Origin: Frankia nepalensis | GTDB lineage: Bacteria > Actinomycetota > Actinomycetes > Frankiales > Frankiaceae | NCBI RefSeq assembly: GCF_016786325.1 | Contig: NZ_JADWYU010000201.1 | Coordinates: 25,044 to 89,043, forward strand | Direction of reading: 5' to 3' | DNA: 64,000 nucleotides | Part shown: positions 54,264-63,676 of the stretch, in pieces | Layout of the letters: every line of letters starts with the position of its first letter | How positions within the stretch are numbered: position 1 is the stretch's first letter | The notes under the pieces: model-generated | What the model was told of the DNA's origin: nothing | Seen by the model: only the letters and a program-made list of their open reading frames with translations | Databases searched by the model: none | Position numbers and translations under genes: made by a program

Positions 54264-57200
54264 TGGTCATGGTTCCGGCTGGATGGGGGAAAACGCCAGG
54301 GCGGCCTATGGGCGGCCCGCGGCGGGTCTTCCTGAGCCATACCGCGGAGCTGCGGCAGTACCCACGCGAGCAGTCGTATGTGGCCGCGGCCGAGCGCGCC
54401 CTCGCCCGCGCGGGCGACGTCGCCGTGGACATGGCCACCTTTGGCGCCCGCGACGACCCGCCGGCGGCCTTCTGCGTCGAGCAGGTCAGGGCGAGCGACG
54501 TGTACGTCGGCCTCATCGGCTTCCGCTACGGCTCGCCGACCCGGGAGCGGCCCGACCTCTCCTATACCGAGCTGGAGTTCGAGGCGGCAACGGAAGGCGG
54601 AATTCCGCGGCTGGTGTTCCTGCTCGCGGACGACGCTCTCGTCCCTATTCAGGCGTTCTCGGACCCGGTCCACGGCGACCGCCAGCGGCGGTTCCGCACC
54701 CGGCTGACCGACTCGGGCATCATCATCGCGGTCTTCCACACGCCCGCCGACCTGGAGACCGCCGTCCTCGACGCGCTGGTCAAGCTCCGCGAACGCCAGC
54801 TCAGCGCGCTCGCCGCCCTGCCCGCCCTGGCGATGGATGACTCCCTCGTGCCGGCCGACCTGGCCGCGGTCGTCCCCGACCGGCCGGCCCTGCGTACCGG
54901 CCCCCGCCGGCCCTGGATGGTGCCGTCCCGGCACGGCAAGGTGGTCGCCCGGCCCGAGCTGACCGGCACCGTCCTCGCCCGGCTGCTGGACCGCCGTGGC
55001 GTTCCCGCCGTCCCACCGGCCGCCCTGGGCGAGGCGCTGCCCGTCCTCCGGCCGGTCGCCCGGCCGCCCGCGGTCCCCGCGCTACCCGCGTCGACGGGAA
55101 CCCACGCGCCCGAGGGACCGGCGGCGACCGCCGGCCAGGCGGCGCCGGCGGCGCGGGTCGTGGTGCTGCGCGGAGTGGGTGGTTTCGGCAAGACGACGCT
55201 GGCCGCCGAGGTGTGCCGGCAGCCGGAGATACCCGACGCCTTCCCCGGCGGGGTGCTGTGGGTGACCCTCGGCGAGGCGGTGGGCGGGGCGAGCCTCGCC
55301 GACAAGATCAATGACCTGAGCGAGGCGCTGTCCGGCACCCGCCCGGCACTCGCGGACCCGGAGCAGGCCGGGTTCCGCCTCGGCGAGCTGCTCGGCTCGG
55401 CCGCCCGGCTGATGGTCGTCGACGACGTGTGGACCCGCGCCCAGCTCGCGCCGTTCCTGCAGGGTGGCCCGGGCTGTGTCCGGCTGGTCACCACCCGGAT
55501 GCGCGACCTGCCCGTGGACATGGCCACCACGGACACCGTCGAGGTCGGGGCGATGGCCGACGCCGAGGCCGTCCGGCTGCTCGCCCAGGACCTCGCGGCC
55601 GGCTCGGCGGCCGACCCGTCCGGCGCCGGGTCCCCGCCGACGCCGCCCCCGGGGGCCGCCGCCCTCGACACGCCGACGGGCGCGGCGCTGCCGGCCGACC
55701 GGGTGTGGCGGCTGCTGGACGCGACCGGCCGCTGGCCGGTGCTGCTGCGGCTGGTCAACCGGGCGCTGGTCCGGGAGGTGCGCGGCGGCGTCGAGCCGGC
55801 GCGCGCCGCCGACAAGGTCCTCGGCCGGCTCGCGCGGCGCGGCCCGACCGCCTTCGACGTCACCCGGCTGGAGGACCGCAACCAGGCGGTCCGGGCGACG
55901 CTGTCGGCGAGCCTCGCGCTGCTCACCGGCGACGAGCACGACCGGTACCTGGAACTCGCGATCTTCCCGGAGGACGTCGAGATCCCCGGCCAGGTGCTCA
56001 ACGCCTACTGGGCCGCCACGGGCGCCCTCAGCGAGGACGAGGCCGACGACCTGTGCCAGGAGCTCGCCGACCTGTCCCTGGTGCTCGCCTACCGCCGCGA
56101 CCCACCGGCCCTGCTGCTGCAGGACGTGCTGCGCTCCTACCTGCGCGCCGAGGTCGGCCCGCGCCGGCTGCGGGAGCTGCACGGCGAACTGTGCGACGCG
56201 GCACGGGCCTGGCTGCTCGGGCCCGGCGGGGCCGGCGCGCCGACCGAGCCGGCCGCGTGGTGGGAGCTTCGCGACGACGCCGGTTACCTGTGGACCCATC
56301 TGGCCACCCACCTGGCTGGCGCCGGCCGGCCCGACGAGGTGCTCGCCCTGGCCCGCGACCTGCGCTGGACGGCGGCCAAGCTCGCCCGGCCGGGCCTGGG
56401 CCTGGTCGCCGCGGACGCGGACCTGGCGCGGGCCGGCGCGCTCGCGCCCACCGACCCGATGCCCCGCGCCCTGCGCCGGGCGCTGCGCCAGACCGCGCAC
56501 CTGTTCGGGCCGACGGACCCGCCGCGCGCCCTGGACGCCGTGCTGCTCAGCCGGCTCGACGGCATCCCGGCGCTGGCCGACGCGCACGCCCGGTTCGCGG
56601 CCACGCTCGCCGGGCCGCGGCTGGTCAACCGCTGGAGCCTGCCCGACCAGCCGCACCCCGGCCTCGTCCGGGTGCTGCAGGGACACCACCGCTCGGTCAA
56701 CGCGTGCGCGGTCGCCCCGTCCGGCGGCTGGCTGGCCTCCGCCGGCGACGACGGCACCGTGCGGCTCTGGGACGCCGACGCGGCCACCGCGCGCGCGGTG
56801 CTGACCGGGCATCGCGGCGCCGTGCACGCCTGCGCGATCTCCCCGGACGGCCGCTTCGTCGTCTCCGGCGGGGCGGACGGGACCGCCCGCATCTGGGACG
56901 CGGCCGGCGGTCCGGCCCGCTTCGAGCTGCGCGGCCACCGCGGCGACGTGCGCGGCGTCGCCGTGGCGCCGTCGGGCCGCTGGTTCGCGACCTGCGGCGA
57001 CGACGGCACGGTCCGCTGCTGGCGGGTCAACAGCGGCCGGCTCGTCCAGACGATCGAGGTCACCCGGGGCCGGCGGGTGCGCTCCTGCGCCATCAGCCCG
57101 GACGGAACGCTGCTGGCCGCGGCCTGCGAGGACGGGACGATCCGGCTGTTCGACCCACGCGTCGGCGGTCTTCCCACCGGGCTGCTCAGCGGGCACCGCG

Positions 57201-58564
57201 GCCCAGTGCGCCGGCTCGCCGTCTGCGCCGGGCCGGCCTGGCTGGTGTCCGTGGGTGAGGACGGCACGGCCAGGCGGTGGGATCCGGCGGCCGGGAGGGT
57301 CGTGGCGCGCCACGAGCTCGGCGCTGGCGGCGCGGCCCGGGACTGCGCGGTCAGCGCGGACGGCGGCCTGCTCGCCGCGACCGCGGCCGACGGGGTGGTG
57401 CGGCTGTGGGACACGGCGACCGGAGCCCGTCACCAGCTGGTCGGCCCGAGTGGGACGGCGGCCGTCTGCGCGCTCGCCGCGGACGGGTCCTGGCTGGTCT
57501 CCGCCGGCCGGCATGGGGTGCTGCGGGTCTGGGACACCCGGGTGGCCGACCCGGACACCACCTCCGGGGGCCGCGACGAGGGGATGCGTGGGTGCGTCGC
57601 GAGCGCCGACGGGCGCTGGGTCGTCTCCATCTCCGAGGACGGGAGCGCGGTGGTGTGGGACGTGGCCACCGCCGAGCCGGGCGCGGCGCTGGCGGGCGAG
57701 AGCCCGTTCCCCACCAGGGGCGGGGCGGTGGCGCCGGACGACAGCTGGGTGGCGCTGCCCGGCCGGGACGGCGGCGTGCGGCTGTGGGAGCCGGCGACCG
57801 GCACCGCGCGGGTGCTGATCGCGTCGCCGAGCGAGGTGCGTGGCTACGCCGCGGGGCCGGCCGGCTCCCAGCTGTTCGGGGCCTGCGCGGACGGAGTCGT
57901 GCGGATGTGGGACACCCACAGCGGCGAGTGGCTCAGGTCGTACGGCCCCGCCACGGCGGGCGGCTGGGACGGGAGCGCCTCCACCCTGGCCGAGCCGACG
58001 ACCGGGTCCTCGGACCCGTCCAGACCGCCCAGGAGCGGGCCGGAGATCAGCGAGAGGTACTACTACACCGGCGATCTTGGGACCCTCGACCGCGGCGGCG
58101 CGCAGGCGTGCGCGGTCGCGCCGGACGGCGCCTGGGTGGCGGCGGGCGGCGACGACGGCCGCGTCGGCGTCTGGAACGTCCGCAGCCACGCGCAGCTCGC
58201 CCTGCTGGCCGGCCACACCGACGAGGTACTCGACCTCGTGGTCGCGCCGGACGGGCGGTTCCTGGTATCCGCTGGCGCCGACCACACGCTGCGGGTCTGG
58301 TGGACCGACGACTGGCGGCCAGGGCCGGTGCTGGCCGGGCACACCCACACCGTGCGCGCCGCCACGATCAGCCCCGACGGCGCCTTCGTCGCCAGCACGA
58401 GCGGGGACGGCTCGGTCCGGATCTGGGACACCGCTGCCTGGGGCCCCGTCGCGCTGATGCGGTTCGACGGCGCCGGGCGTGACTGCGCCTGGCTGCCCGA
58501 CTCCCGCGGCCTGGTCGTCGCCGCCTCCGGCGGCCTCTACCTCTACGAACTGGTCCTCGACTGA
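54263..58564 (+). CDS. DUF4062 - NB-ARC STAND ATPase - WD40 protein
   Basis: A 1,433-residue signal-transduction ATPase. Residues ~20-175 are DUF4062 (RRVFLSHTAELRQYP, YVGLIGFRYG, LSYTELEFEAA), a TIR-like fold. Residues ~290-560 are NB-ARC: Walker A GVGGFGKTT (304-312), Walker B LMVVDDVW (383-390), LVTTRMRDLP sensor. A helical arm (560-800) follows. From ~800 to the end I count 14 WD40 blades (GDDGTVRLWD-type ends), enough for two seven-bladed propellers. Such proteins oligomerise when the repeat domain binds a trigger and then switch on the N-terminal domain. The start may be GTG 54263, ATG 54269 or ATG 54308. No membrane segment. No partner gene adjacent. Confidence 0.92.
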   Translation: MVMVPAGWGKTPGRPMGGPRRVFLSHTAELRQYPREQSYVAAAERALARAGDVAVDMATFGARDDPPAAFCVEQVRASDVYVGLIGFRYGSPTRERPDLSYTELEFEAATEGGIPRLVFLLADDALVPIQAFSDPVHGDRQRRFRTRLTDSGIIIAVFHTPADLETAVLDALVKLRERQLSALAALPALAMDDSLVPADLAAVVPDRPALRTGPRRPWMVPSRHGKVVARPELTGTVLARLLDRRGVPAVPPAALGEALPVLRPVARPPAVPALPASTGTHAPEGPAATAGQAAPAARVVVLRGVGGFGKTTLAAEVCRQPEIPDAFPGGVLWVTLGEAVGGASLADKINDLSEALSGTRPALADPEQAGFRLGELLGSAARLMVVDDVWTRAQLAPFLQGGPGCVRLVTTRMRDLPVDMATTDTVEVGAMADAEAVRLLAQDLAAGSAADPSGAGSPPTPPPGAAALDTPTGAALPADRVWRLLDATGRWPVLLRLVNRALVREVRGGVEPARAADKVLGRLARRGPTAFDVTRLEDRNQAVRATLSASLALLTGDEHDRYLELAIFPEDVEIPGQVLNAYWAATGALSEDEADDLCQELADLSLVLAYRRDPPALLLQDVLRSYLRAEVGPRRLRELHGELCDAARAWLLGPGGAGAPTEPAAWWELRDDAGYLWTHLATHLAGAGRPDEVLALARDLRWTAAKLARPGLGLVAADADLARAGALAPTDPMPRALRRALRQTAHLFGPTDPPRALDAVLLSRLDGIPALADAHARFAATLAGPRLVNRWSLPDQPHPGLVRVLQGHHRSVNACAVAPSGGWLASAGDDGTVRLWDADAATARAVLTGHRGAVHACAISPDGRFVVSGGADGTARIWDAAGGPARFELRGHRGDVRGVAVAPSGRWFATCGDDGTVRCWRVNSGRLVQTIEVTRGRRVRSCAISPDGTLLAAACEDGTIRLFDPRVGGLPTGLLSGHRGPVRRLAVCAGPAWLVSVGEDGTARRWDPAAGRVVARHELGAGGAARDCAVSADGGLLAATAADGVVRLWDTATGARHQLVGPSGTAAVCALAADGSWLVSAGRHGVLRVWDTRVADPDTTSGGRDEGMRGCVASADGRWVVSISEDGSAVVWDVATAEPGAALAGESPFPTRGGAVAPDDSWVALPGRDGGVRLWEPATGTARVLIASPSEVRGYAAGPAGSQLFGACADGVVRMWDTHSGEWLRSYGPATAGGWDGSASTLAEPTTGSSDPSRPPRSGPEISERYYYTGDLGTLDRGGAQACAVAPDGAWVAAGGDDGRVGVWNVRSHAQLALLAGHTDEVLDLVVAPDGRFLVSAGADHTLRVWWTDDWRPGPVLAGHTHTVRAATISPDGAFVASTSGDGSVRIWDTAAWGPVALMRFDGAGRDCAWLPDSRGLVVAASGGLYLYELVLD

Positions 58565-58645
58565 GCTGGTCCTCGGCTGAGCCGGCCCGCTGAGCCGGGC
58601 CGCCCTGGCGGGTGCCAGTCAGCCGGGCCGGTCAGCCGGGGCCGG

Positions 58646-60187
58646 TCAGGCGGATGCGCGGTCCTCGGCCAGCTGGATGAGGGTGCGGGTGATCACACCG
58701 GTGCCGGCCTTGGGGGTGTGGCCGTAGGGCTCACCGCCGTTCCAGGACGGGCCGGCGATGTCCAGGTGCGCCCAGGCGACGCCGTCCGGCACGAACGCGG
58801 CCAGGAAGTGCCCGGCGACGATCATGCCACCGTCGCGGCTGCCGTTGGTCGGCACGTTGGCGAGGTCGGCGACCGTCGAGTCGAGCACCTTGCGCAGCTC
58901 CGGCGGCATCGGCATGGGCCAGACCGCCTCCCCGGTCGCCTTCGCGGCCGTGGCGACCGCGTCGACCGCCGCGTCACGCCCCAGCAGGCCGGCGGTCCGC
59001 TGGCCGAGCGCGACGATCTGCGCCCCGGTCAGCGTCGCGACGTCGACGATCATCGCCGGCGACTCCTCCATGGCCCGCACCAAAGCGTCGCCGAGGACGA
59101 GCCGGCCCTCGGCGTCGGTGTTGAGCACCTCGACCCGGGTGCCGCCGCGCAGCGTGAGCACGTCCGAAGGGCGGATCGCCGTGCCGGACGGCATGTTCTC
59201 CGCGCACGCGAGCCAGCCGACGACCCGGGCCGGCAGCCGCAGCCTCGCGGCCGCGACCATCGTCGCGAGCACCGCCGCCGCGCCCGCCATGTCGGTCTTC
59301 ATCCATTCCATCGACGCCGGCGGCTTGAGCGACAGGCCGCCCGAGTCGAACGTGATGCCCTTGCCGACCAGCGCCAGCGCCGGCTCCCCCGCCTCGCCGT
59401 CGGCGGCCGCCGTCCCCGGCCATTCGAGCCGGACCAGCCGAGGCGGGTTCACCGAGCCCTGGCCGACGCCGAGCAGCCCGCCGTACCCGCCGTCGGCGAG
59501 CTCCTTCTCGTCGAGGACCTCGACGAGAAGGCCGACCGCCCCACCCTCCTGCTCGGCGATCTCCGCGAGCCTGGCCGGAGGCAGGTGGCCGGGCGGGGTG
59601 TTCACCAGGTCGCGCACCAGCCGGACGGCGTCTGCCACGACGACGGCGTGCTCGACGGCGTCGGCCGCGGTCGCCAGGTCCGCCTCGTCGACCAGCACGA
59701 CGACCTGCTCGACCGGGGCCGGGCGGCCCTTCGCCGACGTGGTCCGGAACGCGTCGAAGCTGTAGGCGCCGAGCAGCGAGCCCTCGGCGACCGCCCGCGT
59801 CGCCTCGGGCGTGGCCGCCCCGCCGGCGAGCGCCAGCGTGGTCGCGACCCTGGCGGTCCCGGCGAGCGCCCTGGTCGCCGCCCCCGCGGCACGGCGCAGC
59901 GCCTCGTGCTCGACGGGCCCGCCGCCGGCCGGCAGCGGGCCGACCCCGACGGCGACGACGCTGCCCGCCTGGATCGCCCCGAGCGTCGCGAACCGGACCA
60001 CCTCGCCGGCCCGGCCGGTGGCGCCGACGTCGGCGAGCACCCGCGCCAGCCGTCCGCCGAGCGCCGCGTCCAGCTCCGCCACGCCGCCGAGCGCCACCGG
60101 CCCGTCGTCGCCGGCGGCGGTGCCGATCACCACCGCGTCCACGTCCAGGGGCTTGAGGGCAGTCGCGGCGGCGGCGGCGGAGGTCAT
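58646..60187 (-). CDS. pepA: Leucyl aminopeptidase (M17)
   Basis: A 513-residue cytosolic di-metal aminopeptidase. The catalytic half has VGKGITFDSGGLSLKPP, MKTDMAGAAAVL and NTDAEGRLVLGDAL, carrying the Lys, Asp and Glu ligands of the M17 family. Start at ATG 60187; a TTG two codons earlier is less likely. It releases N-terminal residues from peptides. The order pepA-gcvT, divergent here, is conserved in actinobacteria. An inverted repeat lies directly in front of the gene (60204-60247). Confidence 0.94.
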   Translation of the reverse strand: MTSAAAAATALKPLDVDAVVIGTAAGDDGPVALGGVAELDAALGGRLARVLADVGATGRAGEVVRFATLGAIQAGSVVAVGVGPLPAGGGPVEHEALRRAAGAATRALAGTARVATTLALAGGAATPEATRAVAEGSLLGAYSFDAFRTTSAKGRPAPVEQVVVLVDEADLATAADAVEHAVVVADAVRLVRDLVNTPPGHLPPARLAEIAEQEGGAVGLLVEVLDEKELADGGYGGLLGVGQGSVNPPRLVRLEWPGTAAADGEAGEPALALVGKGITFDSGGLSLKPPASMEWMKTDMAGAAAVLATMVAAARLRLPARVVGWLACAENMPSGTAIRPSDVLTLRGGTRVEVLNTDAEGRLVLGDALVRAMEESPAMIVDVATLTGAQIVALGQRTAGLLGRDAAVDAVATAAKATGEAVWPMPMPPELRKVLDSTVADLANVPTNGSRDGGMIVAGHFLAAFVPDGVAWAHLDIAGPSWNGGEPYGHTPKAGTGVITRTLIQLAEDRASA

Positions 60188-60203
60188 GGCCAAAGCCTAG
60201 TGC

Positions 60204-60247
60204 GGTTGTGGAGGATCAGATGCTTCGCACTCTGATCATCCACAACC
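60204..60247. promoter_or_regulatory. Inverted repeat between pepA and gcvT
   Basis: Arms 60204-60220 and 60231-60247 (GGTTGTGGAGGATCAGA and its complement with one mismatch) around TGCTTCGCAC. It is 17 bp upstream of the pepA ATG on the minus strand and 176 bp before gcvT, between divergent genes, so it is better placed as an operator or leader hairpin than as a terminator. Confidence 0.5.
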
Positions 60248-60422
60248 TGTCTGACCTCGGCGCACCTATCCGTTGAAGTCCAGCGCCCTCCCGGTCTCGC
60301 CTCGCTGTGGTGGCTGAGTCGCGCTGTCGGCCGCGGCCAGCCCAACGGGTCTCGCTGTCAGGGTCGCCTTACTCACGGCGGCGGGGCCTGTAGGCAGGTG
60401 TGGAGGTCGCTACGCTGCGGCC

Positions 60423-61526
60423 ATGGCCGACGAGAACCTGCTGCGTACCCCGCTGTTCCAGCGCCACGTCGACGCCGGCGCCAAGCTGGCCTCGTTCGGC
60501 GGCTGGGAGATGCCGATCGAGTACGCCGGCGGCGGGGTGCTCGCCGAGCACCGGGCCGTGCGGGAGGCCGTCGGCGTGTTCGACGTCAGCCATCTCGGCA
60601 AGGGACGGGTCACCGGCCAGGGGGCGGCCGAGTTCGTCAACGCCTCACTCACCAACGACCTCGCCCGGATCGGCCAGGGGCAGGCCCAGTACACGCTGTG
60701 CTGCGACGAGTCCGGCGGCGTCGTGGACGATCTGATCACCTACCTGCGCGGCGCCGAGGACGTGTTCCTGGTGCCGAACGCGGCGAACACCACCGGGGTC
60801 GTGCGCCGGCTGGCCGACGCGGCGCCCCCCGGGATCGAGGTCGCCAACCTGCACACGGCCTATGGCGTGCTCGCCGTGCAGGGCCCGCGCTCGGCCGACG
60901 TGCTGGCCGCTCTCGGCCTGCCGGCTGACGGCAACTACATGACGTTCCGCGACGCCGAGCGGAAGGGCCGGCCGGTGATGGTCTGCCGGTCGGGCTACAC
61001 CGGGGAGCTCGGCTTCGAGCTGCTGCCCCGCTGGGACGACACGGCCGAGGTCTGGGACGCGGTGCTCGCGGCGGCGAGGGGCCTGGGCGGGCGCGCCTGC
61101 GGGCTGGGTGCCCGCGACACGCTGCGCACCGAGATGGGCTACCCCCTGCACGGCCAGGACCTGTCGCTGTCGATCAGTCCGCTGCGGGCGCGGGCGGGCT
61201 GGGCGGTCGGCTGGGGCAAGGAGCGCTTCTGGGGCCGCGACGCGCTGCTGGCCGAGCGGGCGGCCGGCCCGGCCCAGCTGCTGTGGGGCCTGAGGTCGAC
61301 CGACCGGGGCATCCCCCGGCCGCACATGCGCGTCCTGGACGCGACCGGCGCCGACGTCGGCGAGGTCACCAGTGGCACGTTCTCGCCCACGCTGCGAGCC
61401 GGTATCGGGCTGGCGCTGCTGGACCGCGCCGTGCAGGAGGGCGCCGAGGTGAGTGTCGACGTGCGCGGCCGGCGTTCGACGATGACGGTGGCCCGGCCGC
61501 CGTTCGTCCCGTCGTCGCCCAAGTAG
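60423..61526 (+). CDS. gcvT: Aminomethyltransferase (glycine cleavage T protein)
   Basis: A 367-residue folate-dependent enzyme of the glycine cleavage system. Landmarks are [28 protein letters not shown] (parts), [38 protein letters not shown] with the folate-site Glu, [17 protein letters not shown], and [12 protein letters not shown]. Length is typical. No gcvH or gcvP lies in the window, so the system is scattered. No glycine riboswitch is visible in the 230 bp in front. Confidence 0.94.
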   Translation: MADENLLRTPLFQRHVDAGAKLASFGGWEMPIEYAGGGVLAEHRAVREAVGVFDVSHLGKGRVTGQGAAEFVNASLTNDLARIGQGQAQYTLCCDESGGVVDDLITYLRGAEDVFLVPNAANTTGVVRRLADAAPPGIEVANLHTAYGVLAVQGPRSADVLAALGLPADGNYMTFRDAERKGRPVMVCRSGYTGELGFELLPRWDDTAEVWDAVLAAARGLGGRACGLGARDTLRTEMGYPLHGQDLSLSISPLRARAGWAVGWGKERFWGRDALLAERAAGPAQLLWGLRSTDRGIPRPHMRVLDATGADVGEVTSGTFSPTLRAGIGLALLDRAVQEGAEVSVDVRGRRSTMTVARPPFVPSSPK

Positions 61527-61670
61527 GCGCCGCGCCGCGGGCGCCGGTCCCGGCTGCCGACATGCGACGTTGGTCACGCTCGTCGCCCGCCACTGACGAA
61601 ACCCAGCCGAGATTCCCAGCTCGGAACGGGTTCGACCCCGGGCTTACAGGCCTTACCCGGCACCAGGTCG

Positions 61671-61693
61671 GTCGGGGCGCCCAGCGCCCCGAC
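61671..61693 (+). terminator. Terminator of gcvT
   Basis: GTCGGGGCGC and its perfect complement GCGCCCCGAC separated by CCA, 145 bp after the gcvT stop, in the 337-bp gap before lpd. A preceding stretch holds nothing else of note. Confidence 0.65.
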
Positions 61694-61863
61694 GGCGGCG
61701 CGCCGGCGGTGGGGCACGCGCCCGTTTAGGCGCCCGCCCCCACGCGGGGAAGACAGGGCCGCCCGGGCCCGCCCCGGCCCCGCACGGGCGGCCAGGCACG
61801 CGGCACACCAGGATCGCGGCCGGGTCCCCTGCCGGCTACGAGTAACGAGAAGGGGCCCTTGGC

Positions 61864-63258
61864 GTGGCAGAATCTGCGGCCGGTCCCGTCGACCTTGTCA
61901 TCCTCGGAGGCGGCAGCGGCGGATACGCCGCCGCGCTGCGCGCCGCCGAGCTTGGACTGAGCGTTGTCCTCGTCGAGAAGGACAAGCTCGGCGGCACATG
62001 CCTGCACCGCGGGTGCATCCCGACGAAGGCGCTGCTGCACTCGGCGGAGATCGTGGACAACATCCACGAGAGCGAGACCTTCGGCATCCTGTCGACCTTC
62101 AACGGGATCGACATGACCAAGGTCAACCAGTACAAGGACGGGGTCATAGGCGGCCTGTTCAAGGGCCTGACCGGTCTGATCAAGGCGCGTGGCATCGAGG
62201 TCGTCGCCGGCGAGGGCAAGCTCGTCTCGCCGACCGCGGTCGCCGTCGACGGCCGGGTGATCGAGGGCCGGCACGTGATCCTCGCCACCGGTTCCTACTC
62301 CCGCTCCCTGCCCGGTCTGGAGCTCGACCACGAGCGGGTCATCACCAGCGAGGACGCGCTCGGGCTCGACCGGGTGCCGAGCTCGGTCGTCGTGCTCGGC
62401 GGCGGGGTCATCGGCTGCGAGTTCGCGTCGGTGTGGCGGTCCTACGGCGCCGACGTGACGATCGTCGAGGCGCTGCCGCATCTGGTGCCGCTGGAGGATG
62501 AGTCCAGCTCCAAGCTGCTGGAGCGGGGCTTCCGGCGCCGTGGCATCAAGTTCAAGCTCAAGACCCGGTTCGCCGGCGTGAAGACCACCGACCACGGCGT
62601 GACCGTCTCGCTGGAGGACGGCTCGACGCTCGACGCCGAGCTGCTGCTCGTCGCGGTCGGGCGCGGCCCGGTCTCCGAGGGGCTCGGCTACGACGAGGTC
62701 GGCGTCGCGATGGAGCGCGGCTTCGTGCTCGTCGACCGCAACCTGCGCACCAACATCCCGACGATCTCGGCGATCGGTGACCTGCGGCCGGGCCTGCAGC
62801 TGGCGCACGTCGGCTTCGGGGAGGGCATCTTCGTCGCCGAGCAGCTCGCCGGGCTCAACCCGGTCCCGATCGACTACGACAACGTCCCGCGGGTCACCTA
62901 CTGCTCCCCGGAGGTGGCCTCGGTCGGGCTGACCGAGGCGGTCGCCAAGGAGCGGTTCGGCGCCGACGCGGTGACCAAGGTGACCTACAACCTCGCCGGC
63001 AACGGGAAGTCCCAGATCCTGAAGACCTCCGGCGCGGTCACCGTCATCGCCCTCAAGGGGCAGGACGGGCCCGTGGTGGGCGTGCACATGGTCGGTGACC
63101 GGGTGGGCGAGCTGATCGCCGAGGCGCAGCTGATCACCAACTGGGAGGCGGTCCCGAACGACGTCGCCCAGCTGATCCACCCGCACCCCACGATGTCGGA
63201 GGCACTCGGCGAGGCCCACCTCGCCCTGGCCGGCAAGCCGTTGCACCTGCACGACTGA
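61864..63258 (+). CDS. lpd: Dihydrolipoyl dehydrogenase (E3)
   Basis: A 464-residue flavoprotein disulfide reductase. FAD site ILGGGSGGYAAALRAAELG, redox pair Cys 46 and Cys 51 (GGTCLHRGCIPTKAL), NAD site VVVLGGGVIGCEFASVW, second FAD motif ISAIGDL, and the His-Glu pair in HPHPTMSEALGEA. It re-oxidises dihydrolipoamide on the E2 subunit encoded next (63677) and probably on the glycine cleavage H protein. GTG start, with GAGAAGGGG upstream. Confidence 0.96.
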   Translation: MAESAAGPVDLVILGGGSGGYAAALRAAELGLSVVLVEKDKLGGTCLHRGCIPTKALLHSAEIVDNIHESETFGILSTFNGIDMTKVNQYKDGVIGGLFKGLTGLIKARGIEVVAGEGKLVSPTAVAVDGRVIEGRHVILATGSYSRSLPGLELDHERVITSEDALGLDRVPSSVVVLGGGVIGCEFASVWRSYGADVTIVEALPHLVPLEDESSSKLLERGFRRRGIKFKLKTRFAGVKTTDHGVTVSLEDGSTLDAELLLVAVGRGPVSEGLGYDEVGVAMERGFVLVDRNLRTNIPTISAIGDLRPGLQLAHVGFGEGIFVAEQLAGLNPVPIDYDNVPRVTYCSPEVASVGLTEAVAKERFGADAVTKVTYNLAGNGKSQILKTSGAVTVIALKGQDGPVVGVHMVGDRVGELIAEAQLITNWEAVPNDVAQLIHPHPTMSEALGEAHLALAGKPLHLHD

Positions 63259-63676
63259 CCGGCATGCGCTGGGCTGGCCCTGCTCGTTGGCCTTCGGCCA
63301 ACTTCGCCGGGCGGCCGGTCAGGTGTCTGCCCGGGGGGCGCCCCCCGGGCCCCCGGTGTCGAGCTTCGCCCGACCTAGAACCAAGGCAACACTTGTAACA
63401 ACGCCAGGCAATCGCCGGCACCCGGCATAGGCACGTCGGGTGCCGGCACGCGTCCCGCGGGTGTCTCACCGGCCGGGCCACGCCCACCTGGCCAGCTCGG
63501 CACTGTGCCGCCCGTCTGACCGCTGACCGGCCCGAAGCGCCCGTTCGGCGGTCCGGCGGGCGACACGGAGGCCGGGGCCGGCGCGGGCAGCGCGGTCGCG
63601 GTGCCACCCGGCCCGCACATGGCCTCAGTCGACACGGCCCGCACATGGCCTCAGCCAGCACAGGAGTCCCGCACGA
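63259..63676. promoter_or_regulatory. lpd-sucB intergenic region
   Basis: 418 bp without a gene. It holds two hairpins (63329-63350 and 63414-63447) and a 20-bp direct repeat CGGCCCGCACATGGCCTCAG at 63609-63628 and 63635-63654, 26 bp apart, ending 22 bp before the sucB start. The hairpins suggest lpd and sucB are separate transcripts. Confidence 0.55.
63329..63350 (+). terminator. Terminator of lpd
   Basis: Perfect palindrome GCCCGGGGGG-CG-CCCCCCGGGC, 70 bp after the lpd stop. A further hairpin, GCCGGCACCCG paired with its complement around a 12-base loop, lies at 63414-63447. Confidence 0.7.

Noticed and set aside
55082..58348. A 1,088-codon minus-strand open frame
   Set aside because: Antisense to the STAND-WD40 gene; composition is Arg/Pro/Ala/Gly noise with no domain.
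60194..60422. Glycine riboswitch before gcvT
   Set aside because: I could not find the paired-aptamer core; only a simple inverted repeat near pepA is seen.
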